Assembly: GCA_030141605.1 (NCBI GenBank)
Contig: JAQGDQ010000753.1
Location: 37,728-101,727 of the forward strand
Length of the DNA: 64,000 nucleotides
Direction: 5' to 3'
Source: Tubiluchus corallicola
Taxonomy: Eukaryota > Priapulida > Priapulimorpha > Priapulimorphida > Tubiluchidae
The notes under the pieces were generated by a model, which was not told where the DNA came from, did no database searches, and saw only the letters and a list, made by a program, of their open reading frames with translations. The translations under genes were made by a program, and so were the position numbers. Shown here piece by piece: positions 1 through 36,226 of this stretch. Every line of letters starts with the position of its first letter. Within the stretch, counting starts at the first letter, position 1.

Positions 1-24424
<24,424 letters not shown>

Positions 24425-25511
24425 GTAAGTAAGCTTTGTATGTACATGCCTATGATGAACAGTGTACGCTTATTGCTTGAGAGAATATCGGGAAGCGTAG
24501 GGAATTTTCCCTCGTGTCTCACAGAAGTTGCTCATTTCAACAGAATGAATCATAATTGTATTTTTTCTTTCAATTTAGTAAACTAAAACTAAAAATTTCA
24601 TTTACGAATCCTTTTGCTCCTTCTTTTTGTCGCCATTCTTAGCTTCTTGCAAAATTTTCTAAGCTTGGCTTTGTTTAAGTCAAACCATTTTCATTCATTC
24701 ATTAAATGTGTGCTTGCAAACCAAAACCGTCCGCAAGTCGGCATAGGTAAAACTACGTTTGATGCTTCAAAGTAGAATGCAGCCAAAATTTGTTCAAATG
24801 TGGATTTTTTTTTAAACATATGCTAAATATATTGGGGTTTTATATTCTAGCCTCAAGTTATCAAGAAAAAGTTAAAAAATACTAAAAATCGAATTTTATA
24901 ACGTACACCCACTTTTTCTGGGTAGAAACTAGTACTGCAATTGTACAAAACTTCGATGAACTTCAAACTCTGATAATAGTTCGTTCAAGCTGTCATTTTA
25001 CTTCAGGTTTTTTCATTTGCCAAGCCCAGATCTTCGTCAGGAAGAGCCATCTACTGGATTTAAATGTAACTTCAATGTTTTTTTGCAAAGTCCCGTAGGA
25101 ACAATCATTTGCGCGGTTGCTAAATGTTTTGTAAAAATGTGACATAAACAATGGCTAACTTTAAAAGCGATTTTCTCAAGATTACGTTTTTCAGTGCGTA
25201 ACATGCAACTCAACTTCAACATGGATTATCTCAGCTTGGAAATAACATAGAGCGATGAGCTTGGTATCAAAATGATCCTCATGAAATTGAGATTCGAGAT
25301 AACTGTGAATAACTAGAAAAGCTTAATTGCCAACTTATGATCGATTTTGCAATGCAAGCACACAAATATGGATTCAAATAGTTGGCAAAAGTATTGATTT
25401 AAATGAGTTCAAATGCGTGGGAAGTGAGATAGACAATGTATGAATTTAGATATGCAAAGTGTTGAAAACCTTGGCACCAAGGTATTCTCATGTCTTGTTT
25501 GTAGAAGTCGA
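24425..25511. other. Sequence after the last DHX38 exon found
   Basis: Starts with donor GTAAGT. No exon continuing the PRP16 C-terminus and no other gene was recognised. Confidence 0.45.
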
Positions 25512-25914
<403 letters not shown>

Positions 25915-25998
25915 GGAGTCGAAATATTTAAAGGAACAAAGCAAACAAAAACAAATTGTTCAATGTCAGGAAAATATTCTTTCTGTCATAATTTTACT

Positions 25999-26004
25999 TT
26001 TATT
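25999..26004 (-). terminator. Poly(A) signal of the lectin-receptor gene
   Basis: AATAAA on the minus strand, 50 nt after the stop codon at 26054; implies a very short 3' UTR. Confidence 0.6.
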
Positions 26005-26053
26005 CTAAATTCTCATACTATTGTGAATAAGAATTTGTTAACATTCGTTTTAT

Positions 26054-26947
26054 CTACAGAAATGTTATCACCTGCTCACCTTTATTAATTACATGATCGT
26101 TCTGTTTGTGATTGTTATTGATTGTTCTTGAATCATTTGCAGTCTCTTTATCGTCTTTTTGTTGAAAATTTTCATCTTTAAAACTATCATCAGTTTGTTT
26201 TGTCTCATCTGCTGTACTACAGTTACCATTATAACTTGTAAACTGGGGCCAATAATCACCAAACTGATCCAAAAAGGTTTCCACTACTGTCTCGTTTTCG
26301 CCAACTGAATCTTGATCCGAAAACGCTTCCTCCAGCATTGCAGATAATACCCGGACTGGTCTCCTATTTTGCTGTGCGTGTGCCCTATTCGGGTTGGTGT
26401 CCACGTACACATCGTCATCCGTGTCCACGTCTACCAACGGCAACACGGGTGCACTTTTGCTGATATGCACCGGCGCCGGTGCCATTGATACGTAGATCTC
26501 CTGTGTGTCGCTTGTGATGCTCAGATTATCATTTGCTGAGTCTGAGACATCTACTGGCCGTGGTGGTGCGTGGAAATACTTGGTGTAAAATTCTTTCCAA
26601 TTCCACAAGGAACTCCTCCTTTTCTTGAAAAAACGATCACTTGCAATTGGCAAATTGTTGTTGGTTGTTTCGGTAAATTGGTCATTATCTGATTGAAGCT
26701 GTTTGTTCGCGGGTGCGCTGTAAAGGAATTCAGCATTTGTTTCTTTCTCTGCGTCTGCTTCAGTTGCATGTCGTCGGCATTTTGCGCAACGGGAGTTTTC
26801 ACTTAGCTGCGACATTTTTCGTTTTCCGCTCAGCATCGAGAGTCTACGCAGGTTGAATAAGCTCGGCTTTCTGACGGACTGCTTCTCGCCATTATTTGAC
26901 TGATTCTCTCTGAGCCATTGTAACACCGGGTAGTTTTCTATTAGTTC
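26054..26947 (-). CDS. Lectin receptor exon 7 (cytoplasmic tail, stop)
   Basis: Acceptor TTGTTTTAG|GAACTA; 297 residues from ELIENYPVLQWLRENQ to KGEQVITFL and stop. Rich in D, E, N, Q and S, with the basic stretch FFKKRRSS and tyrosine motifs YVSM and YVDT. No folded domain recognised. Confidence 0.85.
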   Translation of the reverse strand, partial: ELIENYPVLQWLRENQSNNGEKQSVRKPSLFNLRRLSMLSGKRKMSQLSENSRCAKCRRHATEADAEKETNAEFLYSAPANKQLQSDNDQFTETTNNNLPIASDRFFKKRRSSLWNWKEFYTKYFHAPPRPVDVSDSANDNLSITSDTQEIYVSMAPAPVHISKSAPVLPLVDVDTDDDVYVDTNPNRAHAQQNRRPVRVLSAMLEEAFSDQDSVGENETVVETFLDQFGDYWPQFTSYNGNCSTADETKQTDDSFKDENFQQKDDKETANDSRTINNNHKQNDHVINKGEQVITFL

Positions 26948-29900
26948 CTAAAACAAATAAGAAAGTGTGCAACAAATGTCTTAGCTGAAAAACAATTAAA
27001 TTAGTTGCTAATTAATTAGGAACGTAATAACCGGAATTGGTAGTTCATAAGGATTTGAGAAAACTTTGCCCTCACCTGTGGATCCTCGTATTCGTGTTCC
27101 ATTGCTTTGTTGTCATATGAATTATCAGCAGGGGGCACTGTTTCAGCCACCACCTCATTTTCCTCCTGCTCATTTCCTTGTTTTCTGAAATATGTGAGTT
27201 ATTTCCAACTGTTTAGATTATCATCTATTCCGTAATTTGTCTAATGCTTATAATAACATCATTTTGGCAAATCTGATTTTGTTTCAGTTCACTAAGCCTG
27301 TACAATTGCCCATCCAGTAATTCTCAGGGATGAGAATTTTCCACGGATACGCAGAATTCCGAGTTTTTGGAAGACCAGCTGTGCCATTTTGTAAATCGCG
27401 TAAATTCGTTGAGAAAGTTTTTACGGACCCAGTACATTATTTCACAAGCTGACCGCTAGTTGACAGGCCGTCACTTTGTTTACATCACGTACATCAGTGT
27501 AACCACTTGTATATCTCTATGTATACAAATATAGAATCAATTGTGCAGAGTTATTTGAGTCAATTGCAGACAGTTTTTATATACTTTTGCATAGGAGCGG
27601 CCAGTACTTAGGCATTTTTGAGTCAATTAGGTATCATGTATCCTTGATAGTTGTGTAATTTAAATTATGCATGAAACAAGGTAATTGATATTTTAAGTCC
27701 ACTTAGAGGCTCTCTGTTGTCACAAAATCGCAATTTGTTGCTGGCTCCAAGGGGCTCCTTGAACCCCCATGGGGGCCTACATGGCCCCCCAACCCCCTGG
27801 CCTGTTTCAGAGTTTTTTGCAATTTGTCATTCTCATCCCTGGATTCTGCTCTGTTTGTAACTTAAACAATTTTGTTACTGTCACACAGTGAACATATAGA
27901 TTTAGTGTCACCTGTACCCCTGTACCCTCAAATTCTGTTCAAAAGAATCACTGTTATAAGGATGAATTTATGAGGTGTTGGATAGTAAGAATCTGTATCA
28001 AGTGTTGGTGTCTTTGGATGGTGGGTGGCGCTCAAATGGTAGCATGCTCGTTTCCTACTTAAGAGGTCGAGGGTTCAACTCCTGACTAAGTCATACCAAC
28101 GACTTAAAACATGGCACCGCTGGTTCTTCGACCAAACATGCAGGTTTATCGAAGTAGCGCGCAGGTAATAATGAACAGGATCTTCTTGGAAATAAGTATT
28201 GGGTTACTGGAGGCATTATCCCTGGTCTATGTCCTAACGAAATTATTATTATTCCTGTTATTATTGGTGCCCAACTAATTCTTGTATCACAAATAAATAC
28301 GTATGCAATAATTAGTGAATATATTTTGTTGAACTCAAAATTAGATTTGTGATAATAACAATCATAGCTAAACTGACAGTTTCTGCCTCAGTATAACGCA
28401 TTATAATTTCAGTTCAGTATTTTGTTAAGTGTGTTAATGCACAATTACAGCATTGAACATCATTGAAAAATGGTGATCGCCCAACTAACTTATTTTGAAA
28501 GACAATGTCTTTATCTTGAAGGATCACTTTAAAAAATACAAAATCGAATATTGCAGTATTGAACTTTAAAACTACGGCCATATCACGTTGAAAACACCGG
28601 TTCTCGTTTGATCACCGAAGTTAAGCAACGAAGAGCCTGATTAGTACTTGGATGGGTGACCGCCTAGGAATACCAGGTGCTGTAGGCTTGCGGGATGCCC
28701 ACACTGTATCTCGACACTAGGCGGAGGGGCTGCACAAGCAGCCAACGGCTAGAGGGCAGAGGCGGTCAAGTGACCCAACGGCCATGTGTAGAGGAGTAAA
28801 CCTTCCAAATCAGGAGTGGAGCCCCGAAGGTGGACCAGTGCAGCACGCTCACTGATTCCGGCGGCTCCTGCAGCCAACCTGGTGCCATACGTATCGCTCC
28901 ACTTTCCTTTGGACTACACCAGGAAGGAAGAGAGGGGGTACCTGTTGTCTGGGCAACTCAGGATCTCCATACACCTTGCCCAGGCGTGTGCCCTAGAGAG
29001 GCCACTCCAGTGGTTCAAGGATCGGACTGCTCAGCCACGCTGCAGCTCCATCAATGTGATCAATAATTGACGCTCTAGGTGCACACTCCATTGTCTTCTG
29101 AGACAGAAGGATGCCAACAAACAACAACAAACTTTAAAAACTCTTCTGAATACTTTGCCAAACTTTTGCTGTGTGTTCTCTTACCTTAAACAGTAACAGA
29201 CAGCAACTGTGCTCATCACAACACCTGTGATTATGCCAAGAATTGCAGATGTAGCAACAGAGGATCTAGAATACGTAGTTTCGTCAGCTACATTTAAACG
29301 GCTCCTATCTTGAAATAGTTCGGAGTTTTTACACTGAAGTTTCCTCCATATGTGGGATGCAGTTAGACTCCACGCTGTGAATAGAACAATGTGCAAGTGG
29401 AAAAAATACATTGTGTCTTTCTTTGTTTTAAGTTTAAGGATGAAATACAAGCAAAAGTTGCGTTAGTTTCTCAACAGAATGAACTTGAAGTTGAAAAAGT
29501 GTTTTAAATCTCTTTCTTTGTGACATGATTATGACTTTGCAACTTTAACCGATATCCATCTCTGTTTTGTCTGGTTTTTGTCTATGATTCTGTAGCAGAA
29601 ATCTCAGTGTTTGCTTTGCTGGCAGTTTAATTCAAGAAACAAATTAGTTATTTTTTTAAGCCAGTAATCTTCAATATCTAATTTACTTAGTTACCATGAC
29701 AACTATAATATATGCTAGCAGTCACGAAGCACGAATCACATTTGTATTAAAACTGTGTTTTTTTTGCTTTCTATTGACAATCCTCTACCTTGATATGTCA
29801 CAACTACATGTCCCATCATTGATCCTGTGAAAATGCGATTGTCTCGATAAATTTGCTTGGTAATCATATCTGCTGTAGCATCAGAACCCCTGAGCTGATA

Positions 29901-32375
29901 GTCAAGCTGCATGAAGTAATCAGCATATCTGCCTAGGTTACAGACTTCTGACATGTTTATGCTGGTCAGTTGCAGATGAAGTCGCAGTCGGAAACGGCCA
30001 TTCTTTGGTGCTTCGCTGCGTTCGGTTGGACAATCATCATCTAAAATGTTGTTTAATTGTTATTAATTCTCGTGTAAGTGTTGTGTTTTGTTTCCTCGGA
30101 AGGCTCGTAGAGAAAACCAGAAAACACTTCATCAAATTAAACTAGTTTATTAAGCGAGAATTCTACAACACAAAAGTATGAAGGAACGCGAAATGATTAC
30201 AGTAAACGTGAAAAGTCTGGAAAACGTTTGAGTGTATCTGAAAATGCAAGTATACATGAGAATGTGTAAGTGGCGTCCGTGTGAATCTGCGTGTGTCTCT
30301 CTCAGTGGGCTGCTTCACCTTATATAGGGTGCCAGGGAACATTCTAGACGTTTCTTTCTAGAACATTCTACAAGGTAAGACGATTATTCTAACGGAACAT
30401 TCTACAATGTTCTATTTAATTCTAATAGATGCCAGCGATCTCCACAACATCAAGAAGATGCCCTCTATCCCCCTACAATGTTAATCAGATGAGCTGACCC
30501 AATTGAACACACATACTTTCTCCATTTTAGTTATCAACAAATAAGGATAGAAGTTTTCCTACCAATTTTCCCTGGGATGCATGCATACTCTGTGTGAAGT
30601 TGACCTCTTGGTTGCATGCATGTTTGTAAGGATAATTCCATATTATATTGGCAGCGATTTCTACCGTTACACTTCTTCTGGATTGCATATTTTATTTGTG
30701 ACTGCAAAAAATATTACTAGGTTATAATATGTTGTTTATTGTTGTTTAAAACATGTCGTTTATTTGCGGTCAATTGGACAGCGAAGTTATTGGTTTGTCG
30801 CCAAGTCAATCTGTAGCTGTTGAGTCGATCAGTCAGTCAGTGGGTCAGACAAGTCAATCAAAAGCTTTTCATTCGGTCAGTCGATCTGTCAGTCAGCGGG
30901 TCAGACAAGTCAATCAAAAGTTTTTCAGTTGGTCAGTCGATCTGTCAGTCAGCGGGTCAGACAAGTCAATCAAAAGTTTTTCAGGCGGTCAGTCGATCTG
31001 TCAGTCAGTGGGTCAGCCAAGTCAATCAAAAGTTTTTCAGTTGGTCAGTCAGTCTGTCAGTCAGTGGGTCAGACAAGTTAATCAAAAGCTTTTCATTCAT
31101 TCTGTTAATCAGTTGGTCAGTGAAGTTAATGGTAGATTAACTTAGTTAATGAATCAGTTAGTCAGTTAATTGTCCTTTGCTAATCAGTCATTCAATTCTT
31201 CATTTACTAAGTCAGACAGTCACTCAGCGAGTCAACTTACTTAATGTAAATCATACTAACCAATGATTAACGGACAAATTATTACCTGGGTTACCTGCCT
31301 ACCTGTTTGTCTCGGCATTTCTCCGTCTGACCGGTATTGTTTAATGTGACTGAGTGGACAAGGATGACCGCTCCATCTCCACAGGCTACTATCAAAGTCC
31401 CACTGTCACAATAGCTGCTTCCTAAATAATGAAGTACAGATTGAAGTGAACAAGCAGTACATTGTGTCAGTGGTCAAAGCTGACCACAACTTAATTTTGA
31501 GTAATTCTTCTTACTCGGCATGCTAAAAAGTGATTGTAATAATAATAATAATAAGTATCAAATAATGTAGTAGTACTTACAATATAACTAACATATCTTG
31601 AATTAGTTAAATCAGGTGCTTAAATTAGTTAGTTAAATTAGTTTAACAGCTAGTAGAAAAGCTGATTTCTAAATTATGTAATTAATTTCTTTATCTAGAC
31701 GTGAGTCGTTTACAGAATTCATGTTTTTGGGATTGCAGAAAACACAGATTTTGCTTAGTTACTTGAGAAAAACATGAAACATAAAAACAGAACAACAGTG
31801 ATGTTACTTAAGTGAATTGTTAAGTCACATGACTGTCACAGTGAATTTGTCACATAACGTTATGATTGTCATCGTTAAAACTGCAAAATATCGTCGTAAA
31901 TGAATGTTACTTAAGTAAATTGTTAAGTTACATAACTGTCACAGTGAATTGTCACATAACGTTATGATTGTCATCATTAAAACTGCAAAATATCGTCGTA
32001 AATGAATGTTACTTAAGTGAATTGTTAAGTTACATAACTGTCGCAGTGAATTTGTCACATAACGTTATGATTGTCATCGTTAAAACTGCAAAATATCGTT
32101 ATAAATGAATGTTACTTAAGTAAATTGTTAAGTTACATAACGTTATGATTGTCGTCGTTAAAACTGCAAAATGTTGTCGCAAATGAAACTCTATACTGTT
32201 ACATAAATTAATAAGCCTGAATACATTGAAAAACAGAATCGTTGTACAAAAAAGGATTAAACTAATTATTTCACTCACCTTGGCAGGTAACATAAGTCGT
32301 TACGCTTAACAACAAAGCCGCAATACTGAAAACCTGCATTGCATGGAGTCCTGAACACTTTCTAATCATGTTCAT
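26054..32375 (-). CDS. SUEL/rhamnose-lectin-like single-pass membrane receptor (7 exons)
   Basis: Minus-strand join, 5' to 3': 32375-32279, 31421-31303, 30677-30563, 30040-29789, 29374-29185, 27184-27076, 26947-26054; 1776 nt, 591 residues plus stop, all phases closing and all introns GT-AG. Residues 1-32 are a signal peptide (hydrophobic VFSIAALLLSV). Residues ~36-108 resemble a SUEL/galactose-binding lectin domain: YCDSGTLIVACGDGAVI, KKCNGRNRC and YAC keep its Cys/Gly spacing. Residues ~110-232 form an extracellular stalk, ~233-256 one transmembrane helix (SAILGIITGVVMSTVAVCYC), and 258-591 a polar cytoplasmic tail. The tail has YDNK (Y281, YxN type), YEDP (Y290) and YVSM (Y446, YxxM type), which resemble SH2-binding motifs. 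SUEL-domain proteins usually bind carbohydrate outside the cell; ligand and signalling here are inference. It is not a named ortholog that I recognise. Confidence 0.85.
27076..27184 (-). CDS. Lectin receptor exon 6
   Basis: Acceptor ATATTTCAG|AAAACA, donor CAG|GTGAG; completes an Arg codon, then KQGNEQEENEVVAETVPPAD and NSYDNKAMEHEYEDPQ. Phases match exons 5 and 7. Confidence 0.85.
27325..27841. mobile_element. hAT-like MITE family 1, copy 5
   Basis: CAGGGATGAGAA ... TTCTCATCCCTG, about 517 bp, in the intron between lectin-receptor exons 6 and 5. No exact target-site duplication is visible. Confidence 0.9.
28019..28255 (+). mobile_element. tRNA-type SINE
   Basis: An A-box-like TGGCGCTCAAATGG at 28025 and a B-box-like GGTTCAACTCC at 28072 are spaced as in a tRNA. 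Body and (ATT)n tail follow. In the lectin-receptor intron, antisense to the gene. Confidence 0.7.
28572..29129 (+). mobile_element. 5S-rRNA-derived SINE, copy 3 (full length)
   Basis: 5S head CTACGGCCATATCACGTTGA ... GCTGTAGGC, the same body as copies 1 and 2, and an ACAACAACAA tail. The 10-bp target-site duplication AACTTTAAAA is at 28562-28571 and 29130-29139. In the lectin-receptor intron between exons 6 and 5, antisense. Confidence 0.93.
29185..29374 (-). CDS. Lectin receptor exon 5 (transmembrane helix)
   Basis: Acceptor TTCTATTCACAG|CGTGGA, donor AAG|GTAAGA; ends in SSVATSAILGIITGVVMSTV and AVCYCL. Phases 1 and 2 fit both neighbours. Confidence 0.85.
29789..30040 (-). CDS. Lectin receptor exon 4 (stalk)
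   Basis: Acceptor AACATTTTAG|ATGATG, donor AAG|GTAGAG; 84 residues including NMSEVCNLGRYADYFMQLDY and GSMMGHVVVTYQ. The fold is not recognised; a SEA-like module is conceivable but weakly supported. Confidence 0.8.
30079..30449 (-). mobile_element. Solo-LTR-like sequence, copy 1
   Basis: On the minus strand it runs from TGTTGTGGAGATCGCTGGCA to AAACACAACA, with a TATA box (CCTATATAAGG) and AATAAA-type signal in LTR order. The inverted copy is at 57405-57773. No target-site duplication could be matched, so LTR identity is likely rather than proven. Confidence 0.6.
30563..30677 (-). CDS. Lectin receptor exon 3 (second half of lectin domain)
   Basis: Acceptor TGCAATCCAG|AAGAAG, donor TTG|GTAGGA; KKCNGRNRCQYNMELSLQTC ... 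YACIPGKI. This 115-nt exon is the one needed to bridge the phases of exons 2 and 4, and it carries the C-x-G-x-x-x-C and Y-x-C signature positions. Confidence 0.82.
30790..31135. repeat. ~56-bp tandem repeat in a lectin-receptor intron
   Basis: Five to six copies of GGGTCAGACAAGTCAATCAA plus AAGTTTTTCAGTTGGTCAGT and linker, rich in GTCA. The open frames it creates (SVSQ-rich) are by-products. Confidence 0.92.
31303..31421 (-). CDS. Lectin receptor exon 2 (first half of lectin domain)
   Basis: Acceptor TTATTTAG|GAAGCA, donor CAG|GTAGGC; GSSYCDSGTLIVACGDGAVI then LVHSVTLNNTGQTEKC. Phase 1 start and phase 0 end fit exons 1 and 3. Confidence 0.84.
31803..32190. repeat. ~103-bp tandem repeat, four copies
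   Basis: Units start GTTACTTAAGTGAATTGTTA at 31803, 31906, 32008 and 32111. Each has ACATAACGTTATGATTGTCA and GCAAAATATCGTCGTAAATG; the last is internally shortened. In intron 1 of the lectin receptor. Confidence 0.94.
32279..32375 (-). CDS. Lectin receptor exon 1 (start and signal peptide)
   Basis: ATG at 32375-32373; MNMIRKCSGLHAMQVFSIAA then LLLSVTTYVTCQ is a classical secretory signal. Donor AAG|GTGAGT, phase 1. A second in-frame ATG two codons later is an alternative start. Confidence 0.82.
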
Positions 32376-32990
32376 AGTTGCCGACAGAGTGCCATTGTCG
32401 TTCTGACATTAGCATGCACTTAGTGGAGATTGCATTGCAAGTGAATAGATAAAGTTATTATTCAGATTAGTATTCGCTCGCTGGTTCAATTGTGCCTGAA
32501 ATTATCGAAAGACACTTGCTGTATTAGCATGTGAGAGATGTCAATGTTTACTGTAAACATCTATTTGAAATTAACAAAACCGGTTTAAAACTATTTCTAG
32601 ATATATGTAAAGTATTGCCAATTTTTTTCATGTATTTCATGGTATGGGTTGTCAAAGTATGTTATTTGTAATGGATGGCTTGTTGGTTTAAGGCATGAAT
32701 AAGTTAGTGAATAAAACACTGAACGTATATCTTTGCTTCATTATATTTTGTTTGAGTTTATTATACATATTTTGCTTCTTTCACTGATTTATTATTTACG
32801 TTTTTTTTGTTGTTCTTTTTTGGTTTGACTTTTTTCTAGCTTTTGTTTTAATCGGTTACTTAACTGCTTTACATATTTTGTTAATCATCATTTCATATTT
32901 TTCATTTTATTTCTTTGTTGCATAGCTTATTTAGTTATTTCGCTTTCATGTTTAATGCACCCCCCATAAATTCATGTTAACAGCAGCACT
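32376..32990. other. Upstream region of the lectin receptor
   Basis: AT-rich, presumably 5' UTR and promoter of the minus-strand gene. No specific promoter element recognised. Confidence 0.4.
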
Positions 32991-32999
32991 ACAAATTTT

Positions 33000-33235
33000 T
33001 TACAATTTACACTAACCTGAGAAGGGTAGCTGACTCGATGACCAATTGGTCTTTCCCTACCCTCTCTCCTGCACCCCCCTCCACTGTTTCCTTTATGCTT
33101 AATTTATCCTTTTTAATCAATAACTATAAAAATAATAGTCAATTTGTATACAGGTGTAAATGAGGAGATAAATAAAAATGTCTATGTCTATGTCTATGTC
33201 TATGTCTATGTCTATGTCTATGTCTATGTCTATGT
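33000..33235 (+). mobile_element. Retroposon 3' end with TCTATG tail
   Basis: The sequence ends GAGATAAATAAAAA followed by about ten TCTATG units (33175-33234), the pattern of a LINE/SINE 3' end with a hexanucleotide tail. Some similarity to 16920-17060. Confidence 0.5.
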
Positions 33236-33239
33236 ATCT

Positions 33240-34263
33240 AAAGTAGCCACAATTTTTTCATGTAATTTGTGATAAAAAATGCCTAATTTTATATACTAGG
33301 CAGTATAAGCAAAATTTTTTTTTAAAATTCTGAGACATTTAATGTAGTTAAACTGATAATTTTGTTTTTCAAATACAGATTTTTGTATTTGTGTTTATAG
33401 AGCATTGTCTCCAAATTCGTAAAAGTCTTACTGTAAAAATTCCATTAGAATGTGCACCACAGAATGCATTCAGGTATTATTGATGAACGGAAAATGTATT
33501 AAAAGAAATATATTTTAGTAATGTTATAAAAGTGCTTTTGTACATGAAAACATGTAAATATCCAGAAACCGTTGTTTTTTTTACTTCTCTAAGCCCATTA
33601 ATTTGTATTTGAAAATACCTTTTTCAATTTTCTGTTTTTTTCTTCCTGTCTTCACATTTATGTAATTTCTTGTACACATACATCACAAGACATTCGTAGA
33701 TGACAGTGGCTGTTCACAAATTGTAGAATCATTAATTTCTACTTTCTAACTTTCAATGTAACTTTAGTTGTTCTAGCCACAATATTCTGCTCTTTCGTAC
33801 TCGCTTAGTAATCACATGCATATTTCTTGGAAACTGGTTGTACACAATTGTCTGTGAACTTCACTGTTATTAACTGTTGATTTGATAGGCGGTCGGTGTT
33901 ATTCACTGACCAGTGGTCAGTGTGGTTAACAGTTACTAAGTGGAGCGGTAGCTGTCCTTGAATTGGGTTTATTGCAGTGAAAGGGTTATTTTGTTTGGTT
34001 TGGGTTTATAGCAGCCTAACATGTCTTCATTGTATAGCTGAATTCTTTTTATACAGATATTCTCTTGTAGATGTTCCCATTCTGTTAAAATATTGTTTTG
34101 TCAACTTAATAAAAGAAATAAAATTTTGTTATATTATGGATTTTATTTATTTATATTTTTATAATAGTACTATGCTATATTTTTTTGTGTATCGAAGGGT
34201 TTTGTAAATCCTGGGTCTGTTTACAGTTTCAATGAATCAAGATGCTCATTAAAAGTAAATTTT
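33240..34263. other. AT-rich intergenic region
   Basis: No gene recognised. Several minus-strand AATAAA-type signals around 34141-34160 could serve the truncated kinase copy. Confidence 0.45.
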
Positions 34264-35538
34264 TCAAATTGTCTGGTAACTTGAATTTTTTTTCAGTTTA
34301 TTTTGTTCCCAGTTTTTAACAGGAGTACACGTAACTGAACGTAGCATACTGAGCTTGGTTATTGTATTGTTGTTCGAAGCATGTATCTTAGACTTATTTA
34401 CATCAATTGGCATTCCATACCGTGCCCCCAAAATCACCTCAGGTGCCCGATAGAAACGCGATTGAATGTACGTGTACACCCTTTGGTGCTCATAACAGCT
34501 AGATCCGAAATCAATCACTTTGATACCACTACGACCCTGTTGTTTGAGCAACACATTCTCAGGTTTCAGATCACAGTGAATGATCTTATTTTTATGTAAT
34601 GCATCTAGACATTGCAGCAGCGAATGAGCAAACTTGCGAACTAGTTGTAGACTAAATCCCTGGAACTTGTTCTTCTTGATAAGCTCATAAAGGTTGATAC
34701 TGAGCAGCTCAAACGTGATACACTGATGATTACGGAAAACAAAGTGGTCAAACATATGAATGATGTTCATGGAATTGTCTTTGTCCTGTTTCTTGAGGTG
34801 CTCCAAAATGCGAATCTCTTCAGCAGCCTGGCGATGAAACCTTTTTTCATTTCGTACCATTTTTAGTGCAATATTTTGATGTGTTTTATGATCATATGCT
34901 TTCACTACCTGACCGAAACTACCTTTTCCAATCACTTTTAGTACTTCATATCGATATGAAATGTGGTCATGTGGTACATGGATGTACGAGCCGTTTTCAT
35001 CGTCATAACTACTGTTCTGAGGACCACCTATCACTCCTTGCCGCTTTTTTGCATTTGGTCCCAAAAAGAAGATTTCTTGGTAGCTAAAAATTTCGTGATG
35101 TTCATAAGCTGACAGTTTGTGCATATATAATTTCATTGACTGCTCTGGAGTCAGTGGCTGAGATTTTAGTTTTGTCGTGCCACCCACAGTATGGCCACTT
35201 CCAGTGCTTCCAGCACTGCTGGAGGGCCGCACTGTTGGCAACTGAGACTGAGTTGTAGGAGTCCCAGACTGATCGCCATTTTGTTTCATCTTCTGATCCG
35301 ATTCATAAAGCTGCTGAACTTGAAGGTTTCCCTGACTCGAGCCGTGATTTAACTTGGCTAGAGTTGGTTTTGAACCACTGCCAATCATCTGATTTTTCAG
35401 ACGTGGCAGCTGATTTTCGTTTGTCAAGCCAGTATTTTGAATGCGATCTCCTTTACCTAATGAATCTTTGCGGGTTGCTGATGCTGCTGCAGTAAAAGGC
35501 TGATCGGCCGTGGATAACGCCTTGACTCTCATCGACAT
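34264..35538 (-). pseudogene. Truncated inverted duplicate of DYRK2
   Basis: ATG at 35538 (the preceding in-frame codons GTG CAT GAA are not a eukaryotic start). 424 residues. The first 379 are identical in protein to the intact copy, and the two base differences seen are both synonymous. ATP loop GKGSFG, catalytic HCD, DFG, activation-loop YTY and APE are present. Homology stops at 34402, exactly before the MWSLG segment, and 45 unrelated residues follow to the stop. The C-lobe from helix F onward is missing, so an active kinase is unlikely. It retains the duplicated upstream region, so it may be transcribed. Called a pseudogene by structure; a short functional isoform cannot be excluded. 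Confidence 0.85.
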
Positions 35539-36226
35539 TTCATGCACAAACCCCCCATGTCGAAACTGGCCACCCGTCCATGTACGTTCCTCACATATTT
35601 ATCCATAACACACTGTTGACAGTAACACAATTCAAAACATTAAATTCACCACAGTAAACTATTCTTTTCAGCTAAACACAACGATGTGATGTCAATCGTT
35701 GCTATGCTGAAAATTCGTTACTGACTGATGACGTCTATGGTCACGTGGCCACATGCGCAGACTCAAAGCTCCTGTGCTTCCGATAATTTTTAACCAATAG
35801 ATTATTGAGCTTACAACAAAAGCTCGACAGAAAGTTTAAATGTAGTAAAACCCTGGCTGTTTTAAACAACTTTTTTTGCTGGCGGTTGTTTTGAGACGAA
35901 ATGCGCTCGATTAACAAAGCTACCAGTCCAAAAAGGCAAAACATGTACCAGGAACGTTGCTCAACTAGCAATCAAGTTACCTTTGTTTAATGATTGAGCA
36001 GCAGGTACAGAACAGGTTTATGTACTGAGTTAATAGTCAGGTTGACATTACTTTCAGCTCCATTACAAGCAGTATTCTCACAGCGTAATCATCCTTTTCA
36101 TACGACAATTATGTTTCTACATACATACACTATTGCACTTACTCGGCACTGTTGTTTTCTACTGCCTTGTTGCACCTTATAACAAACTTTCCATTATTAA
36201 CTCACGCATGGTAGACTTTGTTATTG
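34402..36226 (-). repeat. Left arm of 1825-bp inverted duplication
   Basis: Reverse complement of 37482-39306. Paired coordinates sum to 73708 at both ends, so there is no net indel. Only two differences were found where compared. It contains the promoter side and the 5' two thirds of DYRK2. Confidence 0.95.

Noticed and set aside
30753-31145. Serine/valine/glutamine-rich repeat protein frames
   Set aside because: Two overlapping frames are open because of a short tandem repeat, antisense within an intron of the lectin receptor.
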